A stretch of DNA of 64,000 nt from Vulcanimicrobiota bacterium (lineage in GTDB: Bacteria; Vulcanimicrobiota; Vulcanimicrobiia; Vulcanimicrobiales; Vulcanimicrobiaceae). This document shows positions 51,574-60,011 of this stretch, piece by piece; positions within the stretch are counted from its first letter, which is position 1; every line of letters begins with the position of its first letter. Location: positions 16,814 to 80,813 of the forward strand of contig DAHUXH010000010.1 of the NCBI GenBank assembly GCA_027307235.1, in the 5' to 3' direction. Made by a program: the position numbers and the translations under genes. The notes beneath the pieces were generated by a model that worked only from the letters and a program-made list of their open reading frames with translations, did not search any database and had not been told where the DNA came from.

Positions 51574-52419
51574 ATGAACGGCAGGTCCGATACGCAGCGG
51601 GAGCTAGTCGGAAGTGCCTCCGCCGATCGCCCGGGCGGGAGTGTCGTGGCGCGCGCCATGGCCGCCGGAATCAAGCTCGGTCAGGCCCACGGTCCTCTCA
51701 TTGCTGAAGACGACTCGCTGATCTCGGTCGAGCGCGTTCGGCTGCGCCGTCCCGACGGCGTCATCGACGCCTATGCGGCGTGGCCACGCGCCGCCGATGC
51801 GTTCACGCCGGCGACCGTTGTCGTGATGCACGCCTGGGGTGTCGACGAATCGATGCGCGACACGGTGCGGCGATTCGCCCGCGACGGTTTCGTCGCGATC
51901 GCTCCCGATCTCTACGGCCGCCTGAGCGCTCCACGCGGGGACGGTCAGACCGACATCGATCGCTTTCGCCCGTTCGCGCAACGCTTGGATGCCGTCCAAG
52001 TCGCGGGCGACATTCGCGCCGCCGCGCTGTGGTGCTCGACAAAACGCACGGCGGCCAAGGTCGGCATCACCGGATTTTCCCTGGGCGGCGCGGTGGCGCT
52101 GCGCGAAGCGATCGAGGACGCCGAGATATTCTCGGCGGCTTCGATCTTCTACGCGCCGATCGCCGGCATCGATCCGACCCACATCCGCGTTCCGATCGTA
52201 GGAAGTTTCGGCGAGCGCGACCCGAATATTCCCGCAGACAACGTTCGCCTGCTGCGTAAAGTGCTGCGCGTGACCAACGACATTCGTGTCTATCCGACCG
52301 CAGGCCACGCGTTCTTCGACGACCAGCGCGAAACGTTCGTTTCGGGAGCTGCAACCGACGCCTGGGCGCGAACGACCGCATTCTTCCGAAAGCACCTGAG
52401 CACACAGCAACAATTCTAA
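51574..52419 (+). CDS. Dienelactone hydrolase family protein, serine form
   Basis: Alpha/beta hydrolase of 281 residues. The nucleophile elbow reads ITGFSLGGAVALRE, so a serine replaces the cysteine usual in dienelactone hydrolase; the His is in YPTAGHAFFDDQ. Aligns end to end with the next gene (shared ...ERVRLRRPDGVIDAYAAWP and VVVMHAWGVDESMRD), so they are tandem paralogues. It lacks the Tat signal of its neighbour. ATG 51574 is the preferred start; a longer frame begins at 51514. Substrate unknown. Confidence 0.85.
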   Translation: MNGRSDTQRELVGSASADRPGGSVVARAMAAGIKLGQAHGPLIAEDDSLISVERVRLRRPDGVIDAYAAWPRAADAFTPATVVVMHAWGVDESMRDTVRRFARDGFVAIAPDLYGRLSAPRGDGQTDIDRFRPFAQRLDAVQVAGDIRAAALWCSTKRTAAKVGITGFSLGGAVALREAIEDAEIFSAASIFYAPIAGIDPTHIRVPIVGSFGERDPNIPADNVRLLRKVLRVTNDIRVYPTAGHAFFDDQRETFVSGAATDAWARTTAFFRKHLSTQQQF

Positions 52420-52438
52420 AATCCATTAGGGAGAAACG

Positions 52439-53305
52439 ATGAGCGATACCTCGGTCGATCCGGTCAACGCCACCAAGTTGGAATTTTCGCGACGCGTCTT
52501 CGTCGGCAGCGCGGCCGCCGCGACGCTGGGCGCGAGTGCGCTCGCAACCTCGCTCGCGTCGGACGTGCAGCTCGGCACGACCCATCCGCCGCTGGTTGCC
52601 GAAGACGATCCGGCCATCGTGGTCGAACACGTGAAGCTTCCCACCACGAACGGCTCGATCGACGCATACGCAGCGCGGCCGGTCCACGCCGGTCCGGCGA
52701 CACCCTGCATCGTCCTGGTCATGCACGTCTGGGGCGTCGACACGTCGATGCGCGATTGCGCGCGCCGTTTGGCCAAGGCCGGCTTTGCGGTCGTCACTCC
52801 CGACCTGTACGCCCGCGCCAATCCGCCCAGCGGCGACGGCGTGAGCGACATCGCCGTCTTTCGGCCGTTCGCCAAAGGTCTGGATCGCGCGCAGTACGCA
52901 AGCGATCTGCACGTTGGCGCGCAATGGCTGCACGCGGCGCATCCGCAGGCGAAGATCGGCGTGATGGGCTTCTGCATGGGCGGACACATCGTGCTCCAGC
53001 AGACGATCGACAACGCCAGCACGTTCGCGGCGGCGGCGCCGTTCTACGGCGACCCGAGCGGCATCGATGCAACCGCGGTGCACATGCCGGTCTGCGGCAG
53101 CTACGGCGCGCGCGACGGCTCGATTCCCGCCGATGGCGTGCGCGCGTTCGCAAACGCGCTGACCGCGCCGCACGACATCAAGATCTATGACGAAGCCGGT
53201 CACGCGTTCTTCGACGACCAGCGCAAAGCGTACGTCGCGACCGCAGCCGACGATGCGTGGCATCGCACGCTCGACTGGTTCCATCGCTACCTCGTGCACG
53301 CGTGA
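52439..53305 (+). CDS. Dienelactone hydrolase family protein with Tat signal
   Basis: Paralogue of the preceding gene (288 residues). The elbow is GVMGFCMGGHIVLQQ, with the classical DLH cysteine; the acid and His follow as GARDGSIPAD and YDEAGHAFFDDQ. The N-terminus contains FSRRVFVGSAAAATLGASALA, a twin-arginine signal, so it is probably exported folded to the periplasm. DLH relatives act on enol lactones or esters. Its stop overlaps the rmuC start (GTGA). The spacing to the upstream paralogue is 19 bases, with AGGGAGAAACG before the ATG. Confidence 0.88.
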   Translation: MSDTSVDPVNATKLEFSRRVFVGSAAAATLGASALATSLASDVQLGTTHPPLVAEDDPAIVVEHVKLPTTNGSIDAYAARPVHAGPATPCIVLVMHVWGVDTSMRDCARRLAKAGFAVVTPDLYARANPPSGDGVSDIAVFRPFAKGLDRAQYASDLHVGAQWLHAAHPQAKIGVMGFCMGGHIVLQQTIDNASTFAAAAPFYGDPSGIDATAVHMPVCGSYGARDGSIPADGVRAFANALTAPHDIKIYDEAGHAFFDDQRKAYVATAADDAWHRTLDWFHRYLVHA

Positions 53306-54519
53306 TCGTCGCGATCGCGATCGCCGCGCTGCTCGGCGCGGCGATCGGTGCTCTCATTGCGTGGCTCATCGCAGCCGCGCGTGCCGCGCGGCTCGAAGAG
53401 CGCGCGCTCGCGGCGGAAGCCCGCGCACAGGCCGCGGGGCAAGCCCAAGCGCACGCTATCGAAGCGCTGGTCGAGCGCGCGAAGAACGAATTGAGCAACG
53501 CAACCGCCAAGCGCGCGAGCGAGAGCGTCGATGCATTGGTCAAACCGGTGGCCGAGACGCTGGAGAACTTTCGCAAACATGTCGGCGAACTCGAACAGCG
53601 TCGCGAACACGCCTATGGTGCGCTGACCACCCAGTTGTTGGAGGTCAGCCGCACGCAGGAAATTCTGCGCGGCGAAACCGGCAATCTGGTCTCCGCGCTG
53701 CGTTCACCCAACGTGCGCGGACGTTGGGGCGAGATTCAGCTCGAGCGCTGTGTCGAGCTGGCCGGAATCTCACACCTGTGCGATTTCAACAAGAAACTCG
53801 CACAGACCGAAGATGAAAAGCGGAAGATCCCCGACCTCACCGTCAATCTTCCGGCGCGCAAGATCATCGTCGTCGATTCCAAGGTGCCGCTCACCGCGTA
53901 CGAGGAGTCGCAGCGCGCGAGTGACGCGCCGACGCGCGAACGCAAGCTGCGCGAACACGCGGGCCAAGTACGCAAACACATCGTCGCACTCAGCCAGAAA
54001 GCGTACTGGGATCTCCAGGTGACGCCGGAGTTCACCGTGCTGTTCTTGCCCGGTGAACAATTCTTCGGAGCCGCACTCGACGCCGACCCCGACTTGAGCG
54101 AGTACGCAGCCGAACGAAACGTCATCATCGCGACACCAACGACGCTGATCGCGATGCTGCGCGCGGTCTACTACGGGTGGCGACAGGAACAGCTGGCCGA
54201 CAACGCACGCCAGATCAGCGAACTGGGCGCCACGCTCTACAAGCGCATTGCGACGGTCGGTGAGTACCTGGCAACGCTCGGTGTGAGTCTCAACAAAGCC
54301 GTCGACGCCTTCAACAAGACGGTCACATCGCTGGAGACGCGCGTCCTTGTGAGCGCCCGCAAATTCGAGGACTTGCACGTCGCGCCGAGCGAGCATCCGA
54401 TCACCGAACTCACACCGCTCGACATCACCGCCAGAACCCTCATCGCCCCCGAACTCGCCCCACCCAAACTCCCAACGCTGGAGTTTAAAAACCAACCAGA
54501 CCAACTCCCATTGGAATAG
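53302..54519 (+). CDS. rmuC: DNA recombination protein RmuC
   Basis: RmuC proteins restrict inversions between short inverted repeats in E. coli. The 405-residue protein has an N-terminal membrane span (VAIAIAALLGAAIGALIAWLI), a long coiled coil (about 35-110) and the RmuC nuclease-like domain with SPNVRGRWGEIQLERCVELAG, DSKVPLTAYEESQRA and LPGEQFFGAALD. Start GTG 53302 overlaps the DLH stop. It ends 3 bases before palindrome copy C. Given a family of long palindromes in this genome, the presence of RmuC is of note. Confidence 0.92.
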   Translation: MIVAIAIAALLGAAIGALIAWLIAAARAARLEERALAAEARAQAAGQAQAHAIEALVERAKNELSNATAKRASESVDALVKPVAETLENFRKHVGELEQRREHAYGALTTQLLEVSRTQEILRGETGNLVSALRSPNVRGRWGEIQLERCVELAGISHLCDFNKKLAQTEDEKRKIPDLTVNLPARKIIVVDSKVPLTAYEESQRASDAPTRERKLREHAGQVRKHIVALSQKAYWDLQVTPEFTVLFLPGEQFFGAALDADPDLSEYAAERNVIIATPTTLIAMLRAVYYGWRQEQLADNARQISELGATLYKRIATVGEYLATLGVSLNKAVDAFNKTVTSLETRVLVSARKFEDLHVAPSEHPITELTPLDITARTLIAPELAPPKLPTLEFKNQPDQLPLE

Positions 54520-54522
54520 AAA

Positions 54523-54624
54523 TAGAAGCCCGGATTTTCGTCAGGCCGAGGCGCGGAGAGGCGAAGTGTACTAAGGTACACGAGCCTCTCCGCAACGACG
54601 GCCTGGCGGAAATACGGACTTCTA
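54523..54624. repeat. 102-bp interrupted palindrome, copy C
   Basis: Identical length to copy A and the same layout: TAGAAGCCCGGATTTTCG at the left, ATACGGACTTCTA at the right, central arms GCGGAGAGGC/GCCTCTCCGC. The apex is GTGTAC-TAAG-GTACAC, one base off the TACG loop. It lies between convergent rmuC and bcp; the TAG stop of bcp (54624-54622) is its last three bases. Confidence 0.9.
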
Positions 54625-55167
54625 TTTGCCGCCTTTGGATTTCCAGTCTTTTAGCGCGTTGATCGTGTTGGCAACGTGCTGGTCGGGTTCGAGGTTGGTG
54701 TACGTGTACAGAATCGTTCCATCGGGAGCGATGACGTACGACGTGCGGTTGGCATACTGCGGAGCTCGCTTGAGGATCGAGTCGTACGCCTTGGCAACCG
54801 ACTGCGTCGTGTCGGCTGCGACCGCGAACTTGCTGCGGCACTCGCTGACCGAGAACTTGTTGAGGGTGGCGATGTCATCGTGCGACACGCCGATCACCGT
54901 TGCGCCGAGCTTCTTGTAGTTGTCGATCGCGGCGGCGAAGTCGTGAGCTTCGATCGTGCAGCCGGTCGTGAACGCGGCCGGATAGAAGTACAGAACGACG
55001 GGGCCTTTCTTCAGCGCATCCGCGAGCGCGAAGGTGAACACTTTGCCGCCCTTTGAGGCCTGCAGTGTGAAGTCGGGGGCTTTTTCGCCGACCTTCAGAC
55101 TGGCGAATGCGGGCGCGCTCACCAACGCGAAGGCAATGAGCAGTGCCGGAACCCAACGACGAAGCAT
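54622..55167 (-). CDS. Secreted Bcp/PrxQ-like peroxiredoxin
   Basis: Thiol peroxidase of 181 residues, exported by a signal peptide (ALLIAFALVSAPAFA). Peroxidatic cysteine in PAAFTTGCTIEAHDF (about residue 70) and the family block LKVGEKAPDFTLQ at the start. A second cysteine (VSECRSKF, about 109) may be the resolving one. Most Bcp are cytoplasmic, so a periplasmic form is mildly unusual. It ends in palindrome copy C and is followed upstream by a divergent intergenic region of 91 bases. Confidence 0.88.
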   Translation of the reverse strand: MLRRWVPALLIAFALVSAPAFASLKVGEKAPDFTLQASKGGKVFTFALADALKKGPVVLYFYPAAFTTGCTIEAHDFAAAIDNYKKLGATVIGVSHDDIATLNKFSVSECRSKFAVAADTTQSVAKAYDSILKRAPQYANRTSYVIAPDGTILYTYTNLEPDQHVANTINALKDWKSKGGK

Positions 55168-55258
55168 GGTCGAGATTCTCCTTATAAGAGTTGTATTGCG
55201 CGAGGCCGTATTCGCGGGGCGAGGCCGGTCCCCCCGTTTGCCCGCTCGGGGCCGGCCG

Positions 55259-56407
55259 CTATAGCCCCATCATGCGCGCCAGCACGAGCCGCTGCACTTC
55301 ATTGGTGCCTTCGCCGATCTCGTTGATCTTCTGGTCGCGGTACATGCGCGAGACCGGATACTCATCCATGAAGCCGTAGCCGCCGTGAATCTGGACGGCC
55401 TCGTTGACGACGCGGCGGGACACTTCGGCGGCGTAGAGTTTCGCGAAGCTCGCGGTTTGGGCGAAGTCGCGCCCGTTGTCCTTCTCCCACGCCGCTTTGA
55501 GAATCATCAGCTTGGCGTGCTCGATCTCGCCGAGCATATCGACGAGCTTGAACTGAATCGCCTGAAACTTGCTGATCGGCTTCCCGAAGGCTTGGCGCTC
55601 CTTGGCGTATGCAAGCGCTTCGTCGTAAGCGCCGAGCGCGAGGCCGATCGAGAGCGCGGCCACCGAAATGCGGCCGCCGTCGAGGACTTGCAAGAACTGC
55701 TTGAGACCGTTGCCCCGTTCGCCGAGCAGGTTTTCTTCGGGAACTTCGCAGTCGACGAACGCGAGTTCGCGGGTGTCCGACGCGCGCCAGCCCATCTTCT
55801 TGTACTTCTTACTGCGCGTGAAGCCCGGAGCGTTTTGCGGGACGATGATGTTGCTGATCTCCGGCTTGCCGTCCGCTCGCTTCCCGGTCGCGGCGGTGAT
55901 CGTCGTGCCGCCCGTCAGGTCGGTGCCGCTGTTGGTGATGAACGCCTTGGTGCCGTTGATCACCCACTTCCCGTCCCGCAACTGGGCGCGCGTCTGGGTA
56001 TTCCCCGCGTCACTGCCCGCGTTGGGTTCGGTCAGGCCGAAGCCCCACAGCATCTTCCCCGCAGCCAGCGGCACGAGGTACTTCTGCTTTTGCTCCTCGG
56101 TGCCGAAAAGATAGAAAGGCGTCGCCCCGAGGGAGACGTGGGCGGCCATGGTGATGGCCGTCGACGCATCCGCCCGCGCAATCTCCATGACCGTCAGCGC
56201 ATAGCTGACCGTATCCGCACCGGCTCCGCCGTATTTCTCAGGAAAGGGGAGCCCCATGAAACCCAGTTCGGTCATCTTCGCGACGAGGTCGTAGGGGAAA
56301 GCTTCGTCGCGGTCCATCTGTTCGGCGCGCGGTTTCACCTCGGCTTGAGCGAACTCTCGCGCCAGCGCCTGGATTGCTTTTTGGTCGTCGTTCAGGTCGA
56401 AGTTCAT
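55259..56407 (-). CDS. Acyl-CoA dehydrogenase
   Basis: FAD-dependent alpha,beta-oxidation of acyl-CoA (382 residues, usual size). Family blocks: GFGLTEPNAGSDAGNTQTRA (about 120-139), WVINGTKAFITNSG, and the C-terminal IHGGYGFMDEYPVSRMYRDQKINEIGEGTNEVQRLVLAR with the catalytic Glu in EGTNE. Short- or medium-chain substrates are likely, but chain length is not readable here. It faces away from ftsE; no electron-transfer flavoprotein or other beta-oxidation gene is adjacent. Confidence 0.94.
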   Translation of the reverse strand: MNFDLNDDQKAIQALAREFAQAEVKPRAEQMDRDEAFPYDLVAKMTELGFMGLPFPEKYGGAGADTVSYALTVMEIARADASTAITMAAHVSLGATPFYLFGTEEQKQKYLVPLAAGKMLWGFGLTEPNAGSDAGNTQTRAQLRDGKWVINGTKAFITNSGTDLTGGTTITAATGKRADGKPEISNIIVPQNAPGFTRSKKYKKMGWRASDTRELAFVDCEVPEENLLGERGNGLKQFLQVLDGGRISVAALSIGLALGAYDEALAYAKERQAFGKPISKFQAIQFKLVDMLGEIEHAKLMILKAAWEKDNGRDFAQTASFAKLYAAEVSRRVVNEAVQIHGGYGFMDEYPVSRMYRDQKINEIGEGTNEVQRLVLARMMGL

Positions 56408-56454
56408 AGCTCGGAGGTATAGGTCAACGTGTCCATAAAAACCCTTTCTTCAAC

Positions 56455-57165
56455 ATGATCTCGCTTCGTGGTGTCAGCCTGACCTATGCGAACGGGGTGC
56501 GCGCCCTCGACAGCGTGAGTCTCGAGATCGGTAAAGGCGACTTCGTTTTTCTGGTCGGCCATTCCGGTACCGGAAAATCGAGCCTGCTCCGCATGCTGTA
56601 CCGCGAAATTGCACCGACGCAAGGCGAGGTCATCGTTGACGGCATCCGCGTCGACACGTTGCGCCAGTCACGCATCCCGGCATTGCGCCGTCATCTCGGG
56701 ATCGTCTTTCAAGATTTCAAGCTACTCAGCGAAAAAACGATTTGGGAAAATGTCGCGTTCGCGATGCAAGTGACGGGCGCGCACACCAAGGAGATCATCC
56801 GGCAGGTTCCGCGCGCGCTCGATCTGGTCGGCCTCGCGCACAAGAGCCGCATGTATCCCGGCGAACTCTCCGGCGGAGAACAGCAGCGGGCCGCGATCGC
56901 GCGCGCACTCGTCAACAACCCGAAGATTCTGCTCTGCGACGAGCCGACCGGCAACCTCGATCCGCAGAATACGACTGAGATCATGGATCTTCTGGGACGC
57001 ATCAATCTCAAAGGCACGACCATCGTCGTCGCCACGCACAATCAAGCCGTCGTCGACCGCATGCGCCGCCGCGTCGTGCGCATGGAAGACGGCCGCATCA
57101 TCACCGATGAGGAACGCGGGTACTACTATCTTGGATTGGGGCAAGGTCAGATTCTTTCTGGGTGA
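56455..57165 (+). CDS. ftsE: Cell-division ABC ATPase FtsE
   Basis: ATPase of FtsEX, which activates peptidoglycan hydrolases at the septum. The 236-residue protein has Walker A GHSGTGKSS (about 38-46), signature LSGGEQQR (about 140-147) and Walker B ILLCDEPTGNLDPQ (about 161-174), with a short C-terminal tail instead of extra domains. Its 3' end overlaps ftsX. It heads a division/hydrolase cluster extending to 63932. Confidence 0.95.
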   Translation: MISLRGVSLTYANGVRALDSVSLEIGKGDFVFLVGHSGTGKSSLLRMLYREIAPTQGEVIVDGIRVDTLRQSRIPALRRHLGIVFQDFKLLSEKTIWENVAFAMQVTGAHTKEIIRQVPRALDLVGLAHKSRMYPGELSGGEQQRAAIARALVNNPKILLCDEPTGNLDPQNTTEIMDLLGRINLKGTTIVVATHNQAVVDRMRRRVVRMEDGRIITDEERGYYYLGLGQGQILSG

Positions 57166-58012
57166 GGTTGCGCGCAGCTTCACTCGCAACAAGGGCATGC
57201 AGGCGACGGCGATCGGCACCGTCGCTGTCACCGTCGCGATGCTCGGCACGTTTCTTTTCGTGCGCGAAATCCTGACTGCGGCCGGTGGCGAACTCCTCAA
57301 TCAAATCGAGATATCCGTCTACCTGCAAAACGGCGTCTCGATCGCACAGGTCGACGATCTGCGAACGACGATCGCGCACGATGAACGTGTCGCGGCGGTC
57401 GATTTCATTCCGAAAAAGCAAGGTCTTCAGGAATTGCGCTCCCGCCTGAAAGGTCAGGTGGATGCGTCGATCCTCACGGAGAACCCGCTTCCCGACAAAC
57501 TGCGGGTACGTGCGCGCGATCCCCAAGACGTCGCGGCGATCGCTGCCTGGATTCAAACGCTCCCCAGGATTGCGACCGTCGACTATGGACAGCGCATCGT
57601 GCAGCGCTTGCTTCAACTGGGAGCGGTGCTGCACCGCGTAGGCCTGGCGGTGATCGCGGTATTCCTGTTCGTCGCCGGCGTGATCATCGCGAACACGATT
57701 CGCCTGACGGTCTTCGCGCGACGCCGCGAGATCGCGATCATGCAGTTGGTCGGCGCAACCAATCTGTATATCCGCGCGCCCTTCATCTGCGAGGGTCTGC
57801 TCGACGGTCTTCTGGGTGCGTCGATCGCCGTGCTCGTGCTCGTCGCCGCGCATGTGGCGTTGTGGCCGCGTTTACTGGAGGCATTGCCGTTCCCGCAGCT
57901 CGCGAGCGCGGGAGTCGATGCTCCATTGTTGATCGTGCAGTTGTTCATCGCCGGGGGCGCCATCGGCGTCATCGCATCGTGGATATCGGTCGGACGCTAC
58001 CTGCGGACGTAA
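57131..58012 (+). CDS. ftsX: Cell-division ABC permease FtsX
   Basis: Four-span permease that passes the FtsE signal to an EnvC-type activator outside. About 293 residues: one span near the N-terminus (VAVTVAMLGTFLFVREI), a large periplasmic loop (about 45-165; ISVYLQNGVSIAQVDDLR), then three spans. The signature RRREIAIMQLVGATNLYIRAPFICEG is present. I chose TTG 57131 (DWGKVRFFLGEV, the usual FtsX start region); ATG 57107 would add eight residues inside ftsE. It overlaps ftsE by 35 bases. Confidence 0.92.
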   Translation: MDWGKVRFFLGEVARSFTRNKGMQATAIGTVAVTVAMLGTFLFVREILTAAGGELLNQIEISVYLQNGVSIAQVDDLRTTIAHDERVAAVDFIPKKQGLQELRSRLKGQVDASILTENPLPDKLRVRARDPQDVAAIAAWIQTLPRIATVDYGQRIVQRLLQLGAVLHRVGLAVIAVFLFVAGVIIANTIRLTVFARRREIAIMQLVGATNLYIRAPFICEGLLDGLLGASIAVLVLVAAHVALWPRLLEALPFPQLASAGVDAPLLIVQLFIAGGAIGVIASWISVGRYLRT

Positions 58013-58023
58013 CGCAAAGCGTT

Positions 58024-59058
58024 TTGCTCGACGACCTCGTCGCGTTCAAAGCGCTCTCGGAGGCGCTCTTTGCCATAAGCGGAGACGCCATCGTGCACAT
58101 CGATCAACAGGGCGTCATCGCGCGATGGAACGCATCGACCGAAGCGTTGCTCGGCATTTCCGATGAGCGTGCCATCGGCTCCGACGCGCGAACGATCATC
58201 GGAGACGGCGTCACGGCCATCTTCAACACCCCGAACGACGGATTGTCGCACCCCCTGCGTCTGATGACCAATCCCACCGGACGCGCGCCGCTTCCGCTGA
58301 GCGCGGTCGTGGTCGCACTGCAACACGGCGACCGCCGCGACGGATGGCTCGTCACGCTCGCTCCGCATCGGCGTTACGAAGAGATCGAGCAACTCAAGAA
58401 CGAGTTGATCGGCGGCGTCTCCCACGAATTCAAGACCCCGCTGGCGACGATCAAGGCCTACGCCGCGACGCTGCGTTCGGACGCGCGCCTCGATCCGCAG
58501 GAGCAAGCGGAGTATCTTTCGATCATCGAAGGCCAGGCCGATCGCCTTGAACGCTTCGTCGACGACATACTTCTCGTCTCGCGCGTCAATGCCGCACAAT
58601 TGCTCAAACGCCGCGTCAGCGTCGCGTTCGACGACATCCTCGATCGCGCGCTGGCCGCCGTCGCGCAACGCATCTCGCATCGCGTCGAACGCGACACCGC
58701 CGGTGTGACGCTCAACGGCGATCCCGAGCGGCTCGTCGATATTTTCTTGCACGTTCTCGACAACGCGTTCAAATTCTCGCCCGCCGGCGGTTTGGTAAAG
58801 ATTACGGCAGAGGAACGCGAAGGGAACAGCATCGTCCACATCCGCGACGAAGGCATCGGGATCGCGGAGGAACATGTGCCCTTTATCTTCGATCGCTTCT
58901 ATCGCGTGGAACAATCGCTGACGGCGCCGTCAGGCGGCAGCGGTCTCGGGCTATTCATCGTGCATTCGCTGGTTCGCGCGCACGGCGGCACCATCGGCCT
59001 TCACAGTGAACCCGGCAACGGCACCACGTTCTCGATCACGCTTCCGGTGCGCTCGTGA
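58024..59058 (+). CDS. Soluble PAS-domain sensor histidine kinase
   Basis: Histidine kinase of about 344 residues with no membrane span. A PAS domain (about 12-110; GDAIVHIDQQGVIARWNASTEALLG) is followed by HisKA with phospho-His H134 (GGVSHEFKTPLATIKAYA) and a HATPase domain (LDNAFKFSPAG, DEGIGIAEEH, GSGLGLFIVH). It resembles the PhoR/PnpS type without their transmembrane part. Start TTG 58024 follows the ftsX stop by 11 bases; a longer frame overlaps ftsX. The stop overlaps the next gene's GTG (GTGA). Its place between ftsX and the response regulator suggests a signal tied to cell-wall cleavage. Confidence 0.88.
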   Translation: MLDDLVAFKALSEALFAISGDAIVHIDQQGVIARWNASTEALLGISDERAIGSDARTIIGDGVTAIFNTPNDGLSHPLRLMTNPTGRAPLPLSAVVVALQHGDRRDGWLVTLAPHRRYEEIEQLKNELIGGVSHEFKTPLATIKAYAATLRSDARLDPQEQAEYLSIIEGQADRLERFVDDILLVSRVNAAQLLKRRVSVAFDDILDRALAAVAQRISHRVERDTAGVTLNGDPERLVDIFLHVLDNAFKFSPAGGLVKITAEEREGNSIVHIRDEGIGIAEEHVPFIFDRFYRVEQSLTAPSGGSGLGLFIVHSLVRAHGGTIGLHSEPGNGTTFSITLPVRS

Positions 59059-60011
59059 ACGGAATGGAGGATCGCGAAGGCCGGCGCGTACTGGTCGTCG
59101 ACGACGATCGCAATTTGCGCAAGATCATCCTGACGAATCTGGAACTGGCCGGGTACGCGGTCACGACTGCCGCGAATGGTCTCGAAGCGCTGGCCGCTGT
59201 CGAGGAGGACATGCCCGATCTCGTCTTGCTCGACGTCATGATGCCGGTCATGGACGGCTTCGAGGCAGCGCGCGCCATCCGCACGCATCGCAATCCCTCG
59301 ATCGCGAACCTCCCGATCATCATGCTCACCGCAAAAGGCGAAGTCGAAGACAAGCTGCGCGGATTCGAAATCGGGGTCGACGATTACGTCACCAAACCGT
59401 TCGGCCCGCAGGAACTTCTTGCGCGCGTGCGCGCCAAGATACGCCGCGTCGATGCCGATGCGTCGCTTTCACCACTGACACGTCTTCCGGGAAATCTTGC
59501 GATCGAAGCAGAGATACGGCGCCGCATCGCCGAGGGCCGTCCGTTTGCCGTCCTCTATCTCGACCTCGACAACTTCAAGGCATTCAATGACGCCTACGGT
59601 TTCGCGCACGGCGACGAAGCGATCCAACTGCTCGCGCACGACGCCTCCGAAGCGGTGCACCAGCAAGGCTCGTCCGGGGATTTCGTCGGGCATATCGGCG
59701 GTGACGACTTCGTCATCGTGGCTGAACCGGTGAATGCCGAGACGATAGCGCGGTCGGTGATCGACGCGTTCGACGCGGGTATTCGTTCGCTCTACTCGGC
59801 GCAAGACTTGCGGCAAGGGTATATCGAAACGCGGGATCGGCGTGGAACGCTCAACCGTTTCCCGATCATGACCGTGTCGATCGCGATCGTCACCAACGAA
59901 CGGCGCTCCTTCGAAAGCTACGGACAGGTGGGCGAAGCGGCTGCCGAATTGAAACGCTATGTCAAGGGTATCGCCGGATCAAATTTTGTGAAGGATCAAC
60001 GCCGCTCGTGA
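59055..60011 (+). CDS. Response regulator with GGDEF domain
   Basis: REC-GGDEF protein of 318 residues. The receiver domain (about 10-125) has acid pocket VVDDDRN, phospho-Asp in DLVLLDVMMPVMDG (about residue 58) and conserved KPFGPQE. The GGDEF-type domain (about 140-310) has LTRLPGNLAIEAEI and the signature loop GGDDF (near 218-222), one residue off GGDEF and compatible with activity. No RxxD inhibitory site precedes it. Output is therefore probably cyclic-di-GMP rather than DNA binding. It overlaps both neighbours by 4 bases. Confidence 0.87.
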   Translation: MNGMEDREGRRVLVVDDDRNLRKIILTNLELAGYAVTTAANGLEALAAVEEDMPDLVLLDVMMPVMDGFEAARAIRTHRNPSIANLPIIMLTAKGEVEDKLRGFEIGVDDYVTKPFGPQELLARVRAKIRRVDADASLSPLTRLPGNLAIEAEIRRRIAEGRPFAVLYLDLDNFKAFNDAYGFAHGDEAIQLLAHDASEAVHQQGSSGDFVGHIGGDDFVIVAEPVNAETIARSVIDAFDAGIRSLYSAQDLRQGYIETRDRRGTLNRFPIMTVSIAIVTNERRSFESYGQVGEAAAELKRYVKGIAGSNFVKDQRRS

